This document shows, one piece after another, positions 7,489 through 9,494 of a stretch of 9,494 nucleotides of DNA. Source of the stretch: Actinomycetota bacterium (GTDB lineage: Bacteria > Actinomycetota > Actinomycetes > Nanopelagicales > Nanopelagicaceae); NCBI GenBank assembly GCA_005787645.1, contig SYAM01000088.1, forward strand, positions 1 through 9,494, given 5' to 3'. A model generated the notes under the pieces. It had not been told where the DNA came from and ran no database searches. It saw only the letters and a list, made by a program, of their open reading frames with translations. A program made the position numbers and the translations under genes. Position 1 is the stretch's first letter. Every line of letters starts with the position of its first letter.

Positions 7489-9015
7489 TTAGGAGATTTT
7501 TACATCTTCGAGGTGCATTTGTCCGCCACCCTCAACCCATGCGCCCTTAACGTTCGCACGTGCTGCATGAAGAACATCGAAGACGAATGGGGTGATGAGC
7601 GGAAGCTCCTCATTCTCCATCTTTAGAGCCTTGCACCATTCAGCTTTACGCTTCTTGGCATCAAGGGTTCCTATCGCCGTGGTGTACTGATCGTCGTAAG
7701 CCTTGTTGTTCCAGTTGCTCTCTGCGCGTCCTGAAAGAAGGAAGTTCATCGAGAATCCTGGCTCACCTGGCACTGATTGATAGTTTGGAAGAAGAAGACC
7801 TGGGTAGGTCTTTCCTGCTGGGTAGAACTTCGCAGCCCATGTACCCACTTCACTATTCTCAATCTTCATATCGATGCCAATTGTCTTGAGATCAGCTTGG
7901 AGCACTTGACCCATAGCGTCGAACTCAGGAAGGGCTCCTGAAACACCCCACCATGTGAATGAAGTGATTCCTGCTTCAGCAAATAACGCCTTCGCCTTTT
8001 GTAGATCGAAATTGTACTTGGTGAGACCGCCCGCGGTACCACAATTCCAAGGAGACTTGTCGGGAACGATTGTGTTGAAAGATGTGACCTGTCCGAAACC
8101 GTAGTAAGCAGACTTCAAGATTTTCGCACGATCTGTTGCATAAGCAACTGCCTGGCGAGCCTTGATATTGTTAAACGGAGCGGAAGTCAAATCATATTCC
8201 CAAGTAACAGAGACGCTGGAGACCTTTGCCTTAACAAGCTGAAGGTTCTTGTCTTTCTGAAGGGGTGCAGCATCTGCTAGTGGTAGTTGGTACATAACAT
8301 CAATATCACCGGAGCGAAGTGATGTAACTCCAGCAGTCGGATCAGCAGCCTTGACGAACTTAATTGTCTTAACGCTTGCCTTCTTCCCAAAGTACTTTGG
8401 ATTAGCAACCATAGTTAATGACTCATTTGGGCTGAATGCAGAGACTGTGTATGGACCAGAGGTTGACGGCTTCTTATTGAAGTTTGCAACTTCGCTGACC
8501 TTGATCATCTTAATCCAAGCAATTGCTTCTGGAAAAAGAGCATTTGGATCAGAGAGTGTGAAAATTACGTTATCACCAGAAGCTTTTACACTTTTAATTA
8601 AATTAAGTTTATTTCGCTCTTGAGTAACGGTTTTCTCGTCGATTGCATAATCGAAGACTGCTTTAACCGCTTTTGCATCAAGTGCGCTGCCATCTGAGAA
8701 TTTTGCGCCCTTCACAAGGGTAAACGTCCAGGTAGTTGCGGCCTTATTTGCCTTCCAAGACTTGGCAAGTTGCGGTCCGACTGAGCCATCTGGCTTCCAT
8801 GTGGTCAAGCTTGACCATAGGAGTGGGAAGAGCGTCTCTTCGAATGCAAAGGTACGAATGATTGGGTTTAGCTGAGGAATTCCTTGTGTGGATCCCACGA
8901 CTAACTCATTTTTAGCGGCTTGAGCTGGTGCGATAGTGCTACCAAGTGAGAAAACCATGGCAGCCGCTACTGCGGAGCCAATAACTTTCTTCTTGGTGAT
9001 TGAGCGTAGTTTCAT
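7489..9015 (-). CDS. Family 5 extracellular solute-binding protein (DppA/OppA type)
   Basis: A 508-residue secreted binding protein that captures the substrate outside the membrane and hands it to the OppBC pore. A Sec signal peptide is clear: basic residues at 2-10, a hydrophobic core (about 11-29) and APAQAAK with likely cleavage after Ala33. Family 5 landmarks follow, namely VGPQLAKSW, a TWTFTLVKGAKFSDGS block, VKAVFDYAID, and later APFNNIKARQAVAYATDRAKI. There is no cysteine at the cleavage site, so this does not look like a lipoprotein, unlike most Gram-positive binding proteins. The ATG at 9015 has AAAAGGA 8 nt upstream. It is the first gene of the operon, as expected for the most abundant component. 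Family 5 proteins bind peptides, metal chelates or, in some cases, oligosaccharides. The sugar enzymes downstream favour a sugar-type ligand, by inference. Confidence 0.93.
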   Translation of the reverse strand: MKLRSITKKKVIGSAVAAAMVFSLGSTIAPAQAAKNELVVGSTQGIPQLNPIIRTFAFEETLFPLLWSSLTTWKPDGSVGPQLAKSWKANKAATTWTFTLVKGAKFSDGSALDAKAVKAVFDYAIDEKTVTQERNKLNLIKSVKASGDNVIFTLSDPNALFPEAIAWIKMIKVSEVANFNKKPSTSGPYTVSAFSPNESLTMVANPKYFGKKASVKTIKFVKAADPTAGVTSLRSGDIDVMYQLPLADAAPLQKDKNLQLVKAKVSSVSVTWEYDLTSAPFNNIKARQAVAYATDRAKILKSAYYGFGQVTSFNTIVPDKSPWNCGTAGGLTKYNFDLQKAKALFAEAGITSFTWWGVSGALPEFDAMGQVLQADLKTIGIDMKIENSEVGTWAAKFYPAGKTYPGLLLPNYQSVPGEPGFSMNFLLSGRAESNWNNKAYDDQYTTAIGTLDAKKRKAEWCKALKMENEELPLITPFVFDVLHAARANVKGAWVEGGGQMHLEDVKIS

Positions 9016-9023
9016 TGATTACA

Positions 9024-9030
9024 TCCTTTT
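9024..9030 (-). promoter_or_regulatory. Shine-Dalgarno AAAAGGA of the solute-binding protein gene
   Basis: AAAAGGA on the minus strand is followed by an 8-nt spacer and the ATG at 9015. It confirms the start that yields a complete signal peptide. Confidence 0.65.
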
Positions 9031-9047
9031 CTAGTTTCACTAGTTTC
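9031..9047. repeat. Tandem copy of CTAGTTTC just upstream of the operon's first ribosome site
   Basis: CTAGTTTC occurs at 9031-9038 and again at 9040-9047, one base apart (period 9). The pair sits directly upstream of the Shine-Dalgarno sequence of the solute-binding protein gene. It could be chance, a protein site or part of leader folding; nothing in the sequence decides. Confidence 0.4.
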
Positions 9048-9065
9048 TCGTATCTGGAGGTAGGG

Positions 9066-9118
9066 AAAAACGAGAAAACCCCCAAATGTCCTCCCATTCA
9101 ATGGGAAAGAAGGGGGTT
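9066..9118 (-). terminator. Terminator-like two-stem hairpin in the operon leader (possible attenuator)
   Basis: Read on the minus strand, AACCCCC (9118-9112) can pair with GGGGGTT (9083-9077). Nested inside is TCCCAT-TGA-ATGGGA (9106-9092), with small internal loops between the stems. The hairpin is followed by TTTTCTCGTTTTT (9078-9066), the U-rich tail of an intrinsic terminator. On the plus strand no T-run follows, so the orientation is minus. It lies upstream of the first gene of the minus-strand operon, not at its end. It may therefore be an attenuator in the leader or the end of a small RNA made from the same promoter. Confidence 0.5.
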
Positions 9119-9136
9119 GGGACAAGCAAAAATGTG

Positions 9137-9152
9137 TAATGACCGAACATTA
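9137..9152. promoter_or_regulatory. Operator-like inverted repeat TAATG-N6-CATTA
   Basis: TAATG (9137-9141) and CATTA (9148-9152) form a perfect 5-bp inverted repeat with a 6-bp centre, in the divergent intergenic region. It covers the candidate minus-strand -10 element. The size suits a dimeric repressor, but the family cannot be named and a repeat this short can arise by chance. Confidence 0.3.
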
Positions 9153-9174
9153 TTCGTTCTTTACATAAACTTAA
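9147..9174 (-). promoter_or_regulatory. Possible promoter of the transport and catabolic operon
   Basis: On the minus strand TTAAGT (9174-9169) and TAATGT (9152-9147) are separated by 16 bp. The -10 fits TANNNT, while the -35 matches TTGACA in only half of its bases. Transcription from here would give a leader of about 125 nt that includes the terminator-like hairpin. No better -10 was seen between the hairpin and the gene. Confidence 0.35.
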
Positions 9175-9207
9175 CCCCACGCCCTTCCCCGTAACTTCCG
9201 CGGTACA

Positions 9208-9213
9208 TATAGT
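9208..9213 (+). promoter_or_regulatory. -10 element TATAGT for a probable leaderless deacylase mRNA
   Basis: TATAGT differs from TATAAT at one base and ends 6 nt before the GTG at 9220, where transcription would be expected to start. No convincing Shine-Dalgarno sequence precedes the GTG. The -35 region is not recognisable, which is common in actinobacterial promoters. Confidence 0.5.
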
Positions 9214-9219
9214 GGTTTC

Positions 9220-9494
9220 GTGTCGGCAACCGTTTCCATCTCATTCGATATCAATACACCGGGCAAGAACACGGGCTACCTCGTCGTTGGTGATTCAACC
9301 AACAACAGTGGCTGGACCTCTCATCGAGTACCCATCATCTCATTCAAGAATGGGGATGGTCCGACAGTTCTACTCGTTGGCGGCACTCACGGCGATGAAT
9401 ATGAAGGTCAGATTGCAGCCGCCTCACTCTCTCGTTCTCTCAACATAGATGATGTCACGGGAAGAATCATCATCATTCCTTGTATCTCAATGGA
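9220..9494 (+). CDS. Succinylglutamate desuccinylase/aspartoacylase (DoeB/AstE-like) zinc deacylase, N-terminal part
   Basis: The frame is open from a GTG at 9220 to the window edge, giving 91 residues; the 3' part is outside. The N-terminal strand region contains GYLVVGDS. Next come RVPIISFKNGDGPTVLLVGG and then THGDEYEG, in which His57 and Glu60 form the zinc-binding HxxE of this M14-like carboxypeptidase family. A hydrophobic IIIIPC strand follows. The GGTHGDEYEG form resembles DoeB (N-acetyl-diaminobutyrate deacetylase) and related proteins more than classical AstE, from memory. Such enzymes hydrolyse an N-acyl amide in the cytoplasm. An in-frame TAA at 9172 and the absence of other start codons leave GTG 9220 as the only sensible start. 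It is divergent from the importer operon and may share its regulation. The substrate is unknown; the second half is needed to assign the subfamily. Confidence 0.82.
   Translation, partial: MSATVSISFDINTPGKNTGYLVVGDSTNNSGWTSHRVPIISFKNGDGPTVLLVGGTHGDEYEGQIAAASLSRSLNIDDVTGRIIIIPCISM

Noticed and set aside
8940..9097. Possible leader peptide starting at the ATG at 9097 on the minus strand, in the hairpin
   Set aside because: It has no ribosome site, runs out of frame deep into the solute-binding protein gene and shows no regulatory codon pattern.
9077..9118. The hairpin read as a plus-strand terminator
   Set aside because: No gene ends upstream on that strand and no T-run follows the stem in that direction.
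9212..9448. Alternative plus-strand frame at the right edge starting at the GTG at 9212
   Set aside because: The frame starting at 9220 encodes the clear HGDEYEG zinc motif and stays open to the end, so this one is a shadow.
1..9494. Mobile element, CRISPR array, tRNA or rRNA
   Set aside because: No transposase, spaced repeats, or tRNA/rRNA-like sequence was seen; coding density is that of an ordinary metabolic locus.

Overview
The window looks like a carbon-scavenging locus from a bacterium, most likely an actinobacterium. The clues are mixed ATG, GTG and TTG starts with good Shine-Dalgarno sequences, one probable leaderless GTG gene, moderate rather than extreme base composition, and a lysine-rich, Sec-type solute-binding protein. 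A small-genome freshwater (acI/Nanopelagicales-like) lineage would fit, but that is an impression from composition and gene style only.

Layout. At the left edge (1-705, + strand) lies the C-terminal part of a major facilitator transporter, whose 5' part is outside the window. Its 3' end overlaps by 18 bp the 3' end of a long convergent operon. That operon fills 688-9015 on the minus strand. In order of transcription it holds: a family 5 solute-binding protein; two permeases (OppB/DppB and OppC/DppC types); two ATPases (OppD/DppD and OppF/DppF types); an SDR oxidoreductase; an aldose 1-epimerase-like (mutarotase) protein; and a galactonate dehydratase-like member of the enolase superfamily. 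Gaps are 39 bp or less and three junctions overlap, so this is almost certainly one transcription unit. A 204-bp divergent intergenic region (9016-9219) follows, then the 5' part of a + strand gene for a zinc-dependent deacylase of the succinylglutamate desuccinylase/aspartoacylase (DoeB/AstE-like) family, cut off at the right edge.

How the genes may work together. The ABC system is of the peptide/oligosaccharide type, but its three operon partners are sugar enzymes. A mutarotase equilibrates anomers, an NAD(P)-dependent dehydrogenase oxidises the sugar, and the dehydratase converts an aldonate to a 2-keto-3-deoxy acid. This is the logic of an oxidative (De Ley-Doudoroff-like) sugar pathway fed by its own importer. 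No lactonase, 2-keto-3-deoxy sugar-acid kinase, aldolase or regulator is in the window. The divergent deacylase raises the possibility that the imported compound is an acylated or amide-linked sugar derivative; this is inference.

Regulation. The divergent region holds a terminator-like two-stem hairpin with a U-rich tail in the presumed leader of the operon. It also holds an operator-like inverted repeat over a possible minus-strand -10 element, and a -10 box placed so that the deacylase mRNA would start at its GTG codon. There is no rRNA, tRNA, CRISPR or insertion sequence that I can see.
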